Shown piece after piece: positions 7,671 through 16,007 of a stretch of 31,636 nucleotides of DNA. Origin of the DNA: a virus; the IMG/VR virus record IMGVR_UViG_3300006754_000076, positions 1 to 31,636 of that record; one strand, given 5' to 3'. Numbering within the stretch: position 1 is the stretch's first letter; each line of letters starts with the position of its first letter. The position numbers and the translations under genes were made by a program. The notes under the pieces were generated by a model, which saw only the letters and a list, made by a program, of their open reading frames with translations, ran no database searches and was not told the origin of the DNA.

Positions 7671-7744
7671 ACTTAAAAGGTTTACATACCCGCCTGCCAA
7701 ACTATCTTTAATTTTATCAGTATAAGTATTTATTAATTAAAGAA
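7615..7744 (+). other. 130-base intergenic gap, largest in the window
   Basis: It holds the decayed second copy of the gp6-like end (to 7670), then a locally GC-rich patch (CATACCCGCCTGCC, about 7684-7697) flanked by GTTT and AAAC that could form only a weak stem, then A/T-rich sequence with the GTATTTATTA element. No RNA gene or intact ORF is seen. Confidence 0.7.
7726..7735 (+). promoter_or_regulatory. GTATTTATTA element before the 1118-aa gene
   Basis: GTATTTATTA is followed by ATTAAAGAAATG. This is the closest partner of the element before the helicase (GTATTTATTA, CTAAAGAAAT): the ten-base block is identical, and so is AAAGAAAT two to three bases later. Sharing both blocks over about 20 bases at two unrelated genes is the best evidence that this is a real signal. 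Confidence 0.45.
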
Positions 7745-7749
7745 ATGGC

Positions 7750-10700
7750 ATGCGAAAGAATATTCGAGTAAGGACAAAAGTTGGTGTCGACGACAGTGTA
7801 ACGGTAAATCTAGAACAAGATTTTGACATGTTAGAGATACTAAGTCTAAGTATACACCAAACAGACGTATATAAAAGAGATTGTAGTGATTTTGGTGTTA
7901 TAGTTGGTAGAGTATTGGCCAATGGTGGTTTTGGGGTCCCTAACGCAAAAGTTTCAATATTTATACCGTTAGATACCAAAGACGCACAAAACCTTATTAT
8001 TAATGAACTTTACCCTTATAGAACTGCAAGTAGTAGAAATGAAGAAGGGTATAGTTATAATCTCCTACCCCAAGACCCAAGTTATAATGGGCACACACCT
8101 ACCGGCAGTTTTCCTAAACTTAATGATGTTTTATTAAACCAAGAAGTAAGTTATGTTTATAAAAAATATTATAAACTAACTGCAAAAACTAATGAAGCTG
8201 GTGACTTCATGATATATGGGGCCCCACTAGGTTCACAAAGAATGGTAATGAATCTCGATTTGTCCGATATGGGATGTTTTTCTATGGTTCCAGAAGACTT
8301 TAAAATACAAGGTTTTTCAGAATCAAAGTTTGAAGGAGCAAGATTTAAATCTAGTCCTGATATTGGAGCTTTACCACAAATTGTGCAAGCACAAAAACAG
8401 GTAGAAGTGCGACCATTTTGGGGTGATGAAAACGCGGGGTGTGGAGCAGCCATTACGAGATTAGACTGGGATTTAAGAGATTTAGGGGTAGAAATAAAAC
8501 CTACCGCTGTTTTTATGGGTTCTTTAGCGTCAGAAAGTGGTAAAGACTCAATTAATAAAAATTGTAGACCTAGGTGGCATCAAGGGGATTTATGTTATGT
8601 AAATCCACAAGCAGGGACTATAGAATCAGTAAGGTTTACTCCATGGTTTAAAGAAGAAGTAGACCCTAATTTAGGAGGTCCCCTACAAGTTATACCAGTA
8701 CTAGAAAGGTTTGATATTAACGGTGGACAAACCATTAATGAAGATGGTTCATTTTTAATAAATGTGCCGATGAATATTGATTTTTTAGTAACTAATGAAT
8801 TTGGAGAACAAGTAATTTCTAAAGACCCCACAAAAGGAGTTCCCACAAAAGGAAAATATAGATTTAGAATAAAACCTTTAAATACTACAAGTAGTGCACG
8901 ATTACGAAGAAGAGCAGCATTTCTTGTTCCTAATATCAGAGAATATAATTCTAATGGTGGAAGTGGTACACATGATAATTGGCCTCCAGGTCAACAATAT
9001 ATTGGAAATGAAAAATTAGCATCTTATGCGTTTTCGGTAAATTATTGGGATTACCCTGAACCAGCAAGAACTGCAGGACTAATACTAACTTGTGAAGATT
9101 ATTTTTATGAGTTTAGTTTTGGAAAAGTCTATACCACTTCACAATTCCATAATTTTTGGAAACATAGACATAGAAAAGCTTTTACAGGTATAAAAGAAAT
9201 ACTACCACGAGAAGAACAATCATGTGAAGGAGAAAGAATACCATTCCCTATTAATACAGCAATAAGGAATGTAAACTTTAATATTATAATGACTCAAATT
9301 ATAACTTCACTAACAAGTACGTTTTGGCAGTTTATATACTTGATAATGTTATTATTATGTCTAATTGTGCCGATTATCATGGTAATCATAAATGTAGTCT
9401 CGGCTATAACAAATGTAATTTTTGGTATCATAAATGCAATTGCATGGTTATTCGGTGCCTCATCACCTGTACTAGACTACATACCACAAATGCCTCTTAC
9501 ATGCTCTGAAATATTTCCGTGTGTTAAATTAAGAGTAACAAAATACCCAGAGTGTGAAAAATGTTCATGTAGTAATACCGCAATCGGATGTATTAATACC
9601 GGATGTTCGGGTGAGGGTGATGATGACCCAAGTAATAATACAGATGGTGATGATTACCTATTATGTAGTGGGCCAGATGATATAGTAGGAACTACCACCT
9701 ACGCGATGGACGGATGCTACCTAATAAACTTCCAATCGATAATCGGGGCATTAGCAAGTGGTACAGTAAATCAGAATTTTAATACACCTAGAAGGTGGAG
9801 AAGAGTAGAAGTTACAATGAGAGCGTTTTGTGATGGGTTATTAAATTATACTTATAAAAATAATTGGTTATCAGGATTTTTATATGCGTTTCAATTTAAA
9901 GCAAAGTTAAAACCGGATGATAGTGAACCATTAGGGTATAAAGCTAAATTTTGCGCGGAAACAATTCATTTTGACCCAGTAATGCAAGAATTTTATTATA
10001 GGTCTTGCCCCACAGACATGTCTGGAAATTTTATAGGTGATACTGATACCGCTTTAATTTCTAATAATACAACAGGTGGGTTTTTGGGTCTTTTTACTTT
10101 AAAAGGTGAAAATAGAAACAATATACATTATCCCACAACTATAATGGACCTAGGTCCAGTGCAAGAATACATATCCGAACTTTGTTCCTTAGAAGGATAT
10201 AGAGAAGGGTGTAGTGTATCTGACGATTTAGGGGTTACTACCCATACTAATCCAGGAGGTCTACTCTTTGATGGAGTATCCCAAAGGATAACACAAATAG
10301 GAAACTGGGGAGCTGGTGGCTGGCATATAGGAAAGATATTTAATGGCCCTGAACCAGAGGTGCATAGAGAAGTGGGTGGTTATTTAGCATCTATTTTTTC
10401 TCAGTTTAATGAAGTTGGGGTTTTAGAATATGAATCAGTAACACCGGATGAAGAAGATGCACTTGGAAATGGTAATGCTGTTATAGGGGAGTCTCCAGGT
10501 GGTGGTGTAGTGGGATTAGGTTTAGCTTACGCTCCTCCAGGATATTGGACTGACCCAGGTGGACAATACCCAGATTTTGGACCTTGTACGGGACAAACAA
10601 CAATTAACTCTGCCTTTATTAATACTCCAGCCCCTACAATAGGAACTTGGGGAGACTATTCTATGAGTGCTCCTAATTCGGACATTATGGTTATTTCTCC

Positions 10701-11106
10701 ACGTATTTTAAATTCATTGGATGTTCCTTTCCCAACTAATCTTGTATCCCCAGGAACTGAAATTAGACAATGTTTAGTTTATTGGATAAACCAATCTTCT
10801 CAACAGGTCCCTATTTATTTATGGGAAACAAATACTATAAGTCCAGGGGGAGGACCTGCATTTATGGGTGAAGATGCACAGTGGAACACAGATATGATTC
10901 AGAGTATAGAATTACAAGATAGTGCCACATGGACCCATCAAACAACCCCTGTTTATGCCAACCCAGACAATGAAATAATTTTAGGTACAGGATTTCACTT
11001 TTATTTTGGAACCATACCATCTGCTACTGCGATGGATATATTTGTTAAGAAATACGTACCATTACCTCAAGACCCACAAGAGGCAGAAGATTTATTTGTA
11101 ATATAA
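7750..11106 (+). CDS. large baseplate/tail structural protein with an internal hydrophobic segment
   Basis: No named family is recognised with certainty. It follows gp25 and gp6 homologues, so it is probably a virion protein. Residues about 45-160 look like a carboxypeptidase-regulatory/transthyretin-like beta fold (VIVGRVLANGGFGVPNAKVS, then AGDFMIYGAPLGS). Residues about 525-568 are an unbroken hydrophobic run (FWQFIYLIMLLLCLIVPIIM and onward to AIAWLF), enough for a two-pass membrane hairpin. A cysteine cluster (CEKCSC, CINTGC) follows directly. The C-terminal half is Gly/Pro/Asn-rich, as in outer baseplate proteins. The start is uncertain: ATG 7745 sits at the expected leader distance but stops after 8 codons (MACERIFE), while ATG 7750 opens the long frame. 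T4 gp7 is similar in size and position, but the protein at 18581 is a better gp7/gpI candidate. Confidence 0.75.
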   Translation: MRKNIRVRTKVGVDDSVTVNLEQDFDMLEILSLSIHQTDVYKRDCSDFGVIVGRVLANGGFGVPNAKVSIFIPLDTKDAQNLIINELYPYRTASSRNEEGYSYNLLPQDPSYNGHTPTGSFPKLNDVLLNQEVSYVYKKYYKLTAKTNEAGDFMIYGAPLGSQRMVMNLDLSDMGCFSMVPEDFKIQGFSESKFEGARFKSSPDIGALPQIVQAQKQVEVRPFWGDENAGCGAAITRLDWDLRDLGVEIKPTAVFMGSLASESGKDSINKNCRPRWHQGDLCYVNPQAGTIESVRFTPWFKEEVDPNLGGPLQVIPVLERFDINGGQTINEDGSFLINVPMNIDFLVTNEFGEQVISKDPTKGVPTKGKYRFRIKPLNTTSSARLRRRAAFLVPNIREYNSNGGSGTHDNWPPGQQYIGNEKLASYAFSVNYWDYPEPARTAGLILTCEDYFYEFSFGKVYTTSQFHNFWKHRHRKAFTGIKEILPREEQSCEGERIPFPINTAIRNVNFNIIMTQIITSLTSTFWQFIYLIMLLLCLIVPIIMVIINVVSAITNVIFGIINAIAWLFGASSPVLDYIPQMPLTCSEIFPCVKLRVTKYPECEKCSCSNTAIGCINTGCSGEGDDDPSNNTDGDDYLLCSGPDDIVGTTTYAMDGCYLINFQSIIGALASGTVNQNFNTPRRWRRVEVTMRAFCDGLLNYTYKNNWLSGFLYAFQFKAKLKPDDSEPLGYKAKFCAETIHFDPVMQEFYYRSCPTDMSGNFIGDTDTALISNNTTGGFLGLFTLKGENRNNIHYPTTIMDLGPVQEYISELCSLEGYREGCSVSDDLGVTTHTNPGGLLFDGVSQRITQIGNWGAGGWHIGKIFNGPEPEVHREVGGYLASIFSQFNEVGVLEYESVTPDEEDALGNGNAVIGESPGGGVVGLGLAYAPPGYWTDPGGQYPDFGPCTGQTTINSAFINTPAPTIGTWGDYSMSAPNSDIMVISPRILNSLDVPFPTNLVSPGTEIRQCLVYWINQSSQQVPIYLWETNTISPGGGPAFMGEDAQWNTDMIQSIELQDSATWTHQTTPVYANPDNEIILGTGFHFYFGTIPSATAMDIFVKKYVPLPQDPQEAEDLFVI

Positions 11107-12809
11107 TGAGTTATACAGAACCTATAAGAATTGTAAGAGGGTCCCAAAAATATCAAGGGGCTTTAGATAAAGATGTGGTAATTTCACAGACTTTAGAAAC
11201 CACCACTAGAGATGTTTTGGAAGGGGAAAGAAATGCAGTCGTAAATCTAAATGAACAATATTTTCTTGAAAAAGAAGAATGTACTTCATATCGACCTTAT
11301 GGTAAAATAAGTCCTCTAGTAGATAACACTATATCAGGAGATGTGAAGGATAGTAAAATGTTGGGATATTGGACCTACTATTACCCCCCAACTCCCCTAG
11401 CTACAGAGACACAAGCTCCTGGGTACCCAGCCATTAGTTTTTTCGATTTTTTCACACCTACTGGCATGACGAATCTCCATGGATACTCAGAACCTACAAG
11501 TTATAAAGGTAACTGGAAAATATATCAATCATATGTTGTATCCGGAAATACGAAAGTTAATATGGAATACTACACCAACCAACCAACAGACGACGGTGTA
11601 GGGTTTAATTCCGGTGACGGAATACCATTCAGTGTTTCTGGTGTTACTATAAATGGTAAAGAGGCCTTACAATTTATCTGTCCTGTAGAACACGGTTTAT
11701 TAAATGGAGAATACATAGTACTACAGAATAGTGTGACTGTATTCCCAATAGGGACTACTAATTTAATAACACAAATTAATGGAAGTTCACAAGTACCTAT
11801 TTTTTCATTTGGCAATGAAGAGTACGGGAACGAAAAAAAGACATTTAACGTATTACTAAGAGAACCAACCGCGGGTTGGACAGATGGTGATGTGGGCGTA
11901 TTTAAAAGACTATCTGACCCAGATAATTCAGGAGAAACCACATCCAGATATTATGTACACACTCACAAACTTTTAACTGATGTGGAAGATTCTGTAATAG
12001 ACAGAGCAGCATTTGAATTGGGTGTGTACACTAAAAGACAACGATATTATAGAGACGACCAATCTCCACCTTTTGGAAGTGGTCACACAGTAGTTAAAAA
12101 TCAAACAGAATCTTATTTATGGAATTTTAATAAAGATTTGGATGTTGGTGGTTATCTTAACAACCTTAATATGCCTTTATCGAACATCTATATTACGGTA
12201 TTAGTAGGAAACGAACCACGAGTATGGAGAACTTCAGACCCATCAAATCCTAATGTTACTACAGCGGGAATTGGATGGTCATGGAATTTTAAACCTGACG
12301 GATATATTGATTTATATCCCGCAAATAATTATGAACAATTATTTACACCTAATACTATCCCGAAAAAAGGCGATAACTTTTTAGGGGCGTTTGTGGAATA
12401 TAATGAATTTGAACTGAAAGAAAGAACAATTTCGGATATTTTCCATAGATTAACTTTTAATTCTAATATGATGGATGATGGTGGTGATGTTATAAGAGAA
12501 GGATACTTTTATCCACCACACCACACAATCCCTATTAGAAAATATTCCCAAAGTATTATGACATACAAAGATTATAGATTTGTACCACCTCACGCTATTT
12601 TTTCTACATACGATAATTTATGGAGATGGAGAACAATATATGAAATAGGATTTTTTGATGAAGAAGATAACGGTGTAGAATACCCTTTTGTAAATGGTTA
12701 TCATTACACTTATAAAAATATAAATTTCTTTATAAAACCAGAATTATTAGATAAATCATTCTTGACGGATGGAATTATAGGACCATTAGAAAGCGATGAC
12801 TGTGAATAA
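11106..12809 (+). CDS. tail/baseplate structural protein, 567 aa
   Basis: I do not recognise a family. ATG overlaps the preceding stop by one base (TAATG), so it is translationally coupled and belongs to the structural operon. The sequence is beta-rich and aromatic-rich with many Tyr, Pro and Gly. It has a proline-rich Tyr stretch near residue 90 (YWTYYYPPTP), a segment that reads like phage beta-barrel linkers in the middle (ICPVEHGLLNGEYIVL, residues about 190-205), and a C-terminal part rich in W and Y (YDNLWRWRTIYEIGFF). Only about three cysteines are present, unlike later genes. No signal or membrane segment. It is probably an outer baseplate component. Its 3' end overlaps the next gene by 14 bases. 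Confidence 0.7.
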   Translation: MSYTEPIRIVRGSQKYQGALDKDVVISQTLETTTRDVLEGERNAVVNLNEQYFLEKEECTSYRPYGKISPLVDNTISGDVKDSKMLGYWTYYYPPTPLATETQAPGYPAISFFDFFTPTGMTNLHGYSEPTSYKGNWKIYQSYVVSGNTKVNMEYYTNQPTDDGVGFNSGDGIPFSVSGVTINGKEALQFICPVEHGLLNGEYIVLQNSVTVFPIGTTNLITQINGSSQVPIFSFGNEEYGNEKKTFNVLLREPTAGWTDGDVGVFKRLSDPDNSGETTSRYYVHTHKLLTDVEDSVIDRAAFELGVYTKRQRYYRDDQSPPFGSGHTVVKNQTESYLWNFNKDLDVGGYLNNLNMPLSNIYITVLVGNEPRVWRTSDPSNPNVTTAGIGWSWNFKPDGYIDLYPANNYEQLFTPNTIPKKGDNFLGAFVEYNEFELKERTISDIFHRLTFNSNMMDDGGDVIREGYFYPPHHTIPIRKYSQSIMTYKDYRFVPPHAIFSTYDNLWRWRTIYEIGFFDEEDNGVEYPFVNGYHYTYKNINFFIKPELLDKSFLTDGIIGPLESDDCE

Positions 12810-13671
12810 AATAAGAATAAGAGCAACTACAGGTGATACAAATATTGTTATCCCTATAGCAACAACATTTGATGAGTCCATGGGTAAAAGTGACGCTTTA
12901 AATTTGTGGGACTTAGACCAGGTACAGAACAACATAAACCCAATCCTAGATTTCGAAACAGAAAGGTTTAGTCCTAGAACGATAGGCCCTAATTTTAAAA
13001 TATTTTATTCCTTACTATTTGCGACTCAACCCCAACCTACTGGCACCCTAAGTGATTATTCCCCGGATTATACCTATGTAGGGATTACTTATCCAGATAT
13101 TAAGGATAGAAAGAACAATTTTATAAAAAGTTTCTTCAAGTTTGATTTTTACGGAAGTCCAGAAACTACGGGAAATAAAGTATTTTTCTCCATCATTCTA
13201 CCAATTAATAATGGTACAGCCATATCACGACAAATCTCTAACGACCCAGCAGACCCTAATTATGACTCTTTAGCTTATCAAAATGCCTACGCAGAAGACC
13301 CATTAGGAGCCCCTTATTTTTATGATGTAGAAAGTTCTAATTTTGAGTTTTCTAGTGTAGGCAAAAGCAAAGAAAACTATTACATCCAGTGGTTAAAAAA
13401 TGACTTTGTAATACCTAATATAGATTTTTATATGAGTTGTAAATTTTTTAATGCTTCTTCAGGAAAAATACATAGATTTATTAATAAACCCCAACAAGTA
13501 ACCCAGTACACTTTAAAAGGAAGAGACTTTTTCTATTACCGAATTCGTTTTGACCGTTCTAACTATACTTACAAATTTTATGAATATAATGATAGTGTAG
13601 GTATGAATGGTGCAGAGGTAGGGGGGACTACTGGTACGCCTATAGAGTTTGTTGAATATATAAACCCATAA
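12796..13671 (+). CDS. tail/baseplate structural protein, 291 aa
   Basis: I do not recognise a family. ATG 12796 lies inside the end of the preceding gene (14-base overlap). The N-terminus (VNKIRIRATTGDTNIVIPI) and the alternation of hydrophobic and polar residues suggest a compact beta structure. Aromatics are frequent (FFKFDFYG, DFFYYRIRF), and there is a single cysteine at MSCKFF. It is shorter than its neighbours and lacks their Cys-rich and adhesin-like modules, so it may be a structural adaptor rather than a receptor-binding part. T4 gp8 (334 residues) has a similar size and a downstream position, but I see no sequence basis for that equation. The stop overlaps the next ATG by one base. 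Confidence 0.7.
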   Translation: MTVNKIRIRATTGDTNIVIPIATTFDESMGKSDALNLWDLDQVQNNINPILDFETERFSPRTIGPNFKIFYSLLFATQPQPTGTLSDYSPDYTYVGITYPDIKDRKNNFIKSFFKFDFYGSPETTGNKVFFSIILPINNGTAISRQISNDPADPNYDSLAYQNAYAEDPLGAPYFYDVESSNFEFSSVGKSKENYYIQWLKNDFVIPNIDFYMSCKFFNASSGKIHRFINKPQQVTQYTLKGRDFFYYRIRFDRSNYTYKFYEYNDSVGMNGAEVGGTTGTPIEFVEYINP

Positions 13672-16004
13672 TGGACATTTATAACTACAAAATATTGACA
13701 GGTTGTATTCCTGGGACCGAACCAACAGATGACTGCCATTCATATACAACAGGACAAGGTGTTGGGGCTGGTGCCCCATGTTACCCAAAGACTAGCAGCT
13801 TAGTGATATTTTTAGACCAGGATTTTAATGATATGGGGTATTATTCTCCTTTTGATGGTGGAGCATTTCATGAAGAAACCTTCTCTAATTTTACATTTAG
13901 TTGTTCTACAACAAACACAAGTGTGGTGACCGTAACTAATAACACAGAATTCGATTATTACCTATCAACCCAACAAACAACATTTACTATAGACTGGGGG
14001 GACAGTCAAGCACTAGACTACTTAATATATCCTAATATAACTCAATCACATAACTACACAACTAATGGTGTATTTACTATAACAATACAAATGGTAGCTC
14101 CATGGGGTATTACCTCTGTATCTCATACAGTTTCTATACCTTGTGAAACTGGTAATAATGTTAATATTGATAATCCAGATATAACTTATAGTTTTATCCC
14201 ACCTAACGGAGGACCACCTGTCACTATGTCAGGTTTCTCTGATTACGGACCTTTAGACAGTGGGTTATCTGCTGACGACTATATTACGTCTAATTTTGTA
14301 CCAACCCCAATTACCGTTACAGGTATCACGCAAAGTCAGTTACTTAGTCTTAAGACCTATGGTACTGGAAGTAATGACCCTAATTTAGGGTCAGGATATT
14401 ATTTAAATCAAGTAGTACCATTAGGAGGTCAAGTAGAACTACCCAATGGAAATATTGAAGCTGCTTTATTTGGAGAAATTATAAATGCAGACCCTACTTT
14501 TACCGCTTATACTATTTCTGACCAACAAACTAATAGTCCTATAACTTTATTTGATTATAGTAATGGAGTTACTCTATTCGAAACTGAAACAGTAGGGTTA
14601 AACGAGTATAATCTTTTTACCCAAAATTGTGGTGAAGAAGAAGACCCAGACCCAATAGACCCACAAACATGTGACTACTGTTTAGGAATTCAAGGAAGCA
14701 CCCAAGTAAGTCAAAATTTAGGAGCATGGGACAATACAACCACATATACTACAGGTGACTTAATTACATTTGGAAATTGTTGTTACTACGCTCAATCACA
14801 ACCGCCACCAGCTATACCACCTAACGATATTAGTGTGTTTGCTATTATATGGATGCCATGCCCCACTCAGAATTGTCAACCATCACAAACACCACCACCA
14901 GGTCAAATCTATGGATGTACTGACCCAGCTGCTATGAACTATAATCCTGTAGCCACTATAGATAATGGTTCATGTTATTTCTTGGGAGGTGGGGTAACAG
15001 TGGGTACCGACCCTGGCGGTTCAAACACAGGTGGTCCGTTCATTGGTGTTCCTTCTACAGCTAGTACCGCAACCGGACCTGAATGTTGTGACGCAGCAGC
15101 TATGAATTATAACTCAACCCTATGCAATGACCCTAACTGGTTGGGGTACAGCTCACCTTCCACATGTGTTTATTCTTCAGGGGCTAATCCGGAAATATGG
15201 GTGTGTGACCCAGATAACGACCTGAGATTGAGAGCAGTCGCAAATTCATCCGGAGACCCATGGGCAGGAGCTACTTCTAATTGTAACACTGCGAATAAAT
15301 ACCACCCTCCACAGGCACAACAAAAAATGCCCGGAAATAATAATAATTATGGATTTCATGAATGTACTCCTGCAGCCACCTCGTATGACCAGACTCCAAA
15401 CCCAGCTGCTAATAGTGTAACAGGTCAAGTCCCTGATACACCACTACAAGTCAATATACAAAACTGTATAGACAATGGTGTAGCCCCTATACCATCTAGT
15501 CCTAGTCTACAAAATGCAGATATATACAACAATGATACTGAGGGAAGCCCAAGAGGTTCGGGATGTGTAAGGATTGATAACGCTTGGTTTAAACCAGCTA
15601 GTGGTGTTTGGAATACGACTACAAACCTGGCTCTAGCACAGTTTGTTAATACAACGTTTGGTAGCCAATTCTATTCTAGGGGGCCTGTAGTAATAAATGG
15701 TATTGCTATGTCTTGGGAAAATGCAACAATACAAACAGGACTATTACTAGCCACATGGCCTCCAATAAACGGACAATCTGCTGCACCTCCAGGACTATAT
15801 CCGTTATGTGTAAACAACACTACCCCATGTAGTTTTGCAAATAATACTGGAAACCCTACAGTTTCTTTATTAGAGCTACAAGCAAATAATAATACTACTG
15901 CTGCACCCCACACATGGAGTTCCTGGTGCGGGTGTATTAATGCCAACTCTAACGCGGGCACTAATGACGGTTGTAAATCAAACGTATCAAACTATACATT
16001 TTAA
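13671..16004 (+). CDS. Cys-rich modular virion protein with PKD-like, CBM-like and GCTDP modules
   Basis: Probably a tail-tip or baseplate-decorating adhesin. Modules seen in order: a PKD-like beta sandwich at about residues 80-160 (FTIDWGD with D108-D111, then SHNYTTNGVFTITIQ); a segment at residues 352-394 with the CBM5/12 chitin-binding pattern (AW, TTYTTGDLITFGNCCYYAQ, closing W394); and a GCTDPAAMNYNP...DNGSC motif (C416-C435), common in Bacteroidota secreted proteins. A degraded second copy of the last follows (CCDAAAMNYNS, C472-C499). The remainder is Asn/Pro/Thr-rich low complexity with scattered cysteines. No catalytic site is seen. PKD and CBM calls are by pattern and need profile searches. 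ATG overlaps the previous stop by one base; the next gene begins 3 bases after the stop. Confidence 0.75.
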   Translation: MDIYNYKILTGCIPGTEPTDDCHSYTTGQGVGAGAPCYPKTSSLVIFLDQDFNDMGYYSPFDGGAFHEETFSNFTFSCSTTNTSVVTVTNNTEFDYYLSTQQTTFTIDWGDSQALDYLIYPNITQSHNYTTNGVFTITIQMVAPWGITSVSHTVSIPCETGNNVNIDNPDITYSFIPPNGGPPVTMSGFSDYGPLDSGLSADDYITSNFVPTPITVTGITQSQLLSLKTYGTGSNDPNLGSGYYLNQVVPLGGQVELPNGNIEAALFGEIINADPTFTAYTISDQQTNSPITLFDYSNGVTLFETETVGLNEYNLFTQNCGEEEDPDPIDPQTCDYCLGIQGSTQVSQNLGAWDNTTTYTTGDLITFGNCCYYAQSQPPPAIPPNDISVFAIIWMPCPTQNCQPSQTPPPGQIYGCTDPAAMNYNPVATIDNGSCYFLGGGVTVGTDPGGSNTGGPFIGVPSTASTATGPECCDAAAMNYNSTLCNDPNWLGYSSPSTCVYSSGANPEIWVCDPDNDLRLRAVANSSGDPWAGATSNCNTANKYHPPQAQQKMPGNNNNYGFHECTPAATSYDQTPNPAANSVTGQVPDTPLQVNIQNCIDNGVAPIPSSPSLQNADIYNNDTEGSPRGSGCVRIDNAWFKPASGVWNTTTNLALAQFVNTTFGSQFYSRGPVVINGIAMSWENATIQTGLLLATWPPINGQSAAPPGLYPLCVNNTTPCSFANNTGNPTVSLLELQANNNTTAAPHTWSSWCGCINANSNAGTNDGCKSNVSNYTF

Positions 16005-16007
16005 ACT

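Noticed and set aside
7680-7700. GC-rich patch after the gp6-like gene as an intrinsic terminator
   Set aside because: Only a 4-bp stem (GTTT/AAAC) can be drawn and no U-tract follows directly.
9324-9509. 61-codon + strand ORF inside the 1118-residue gene
   Set aside because: It is an out-of-frame shadow of the hydrophobic region and has no independent start context.
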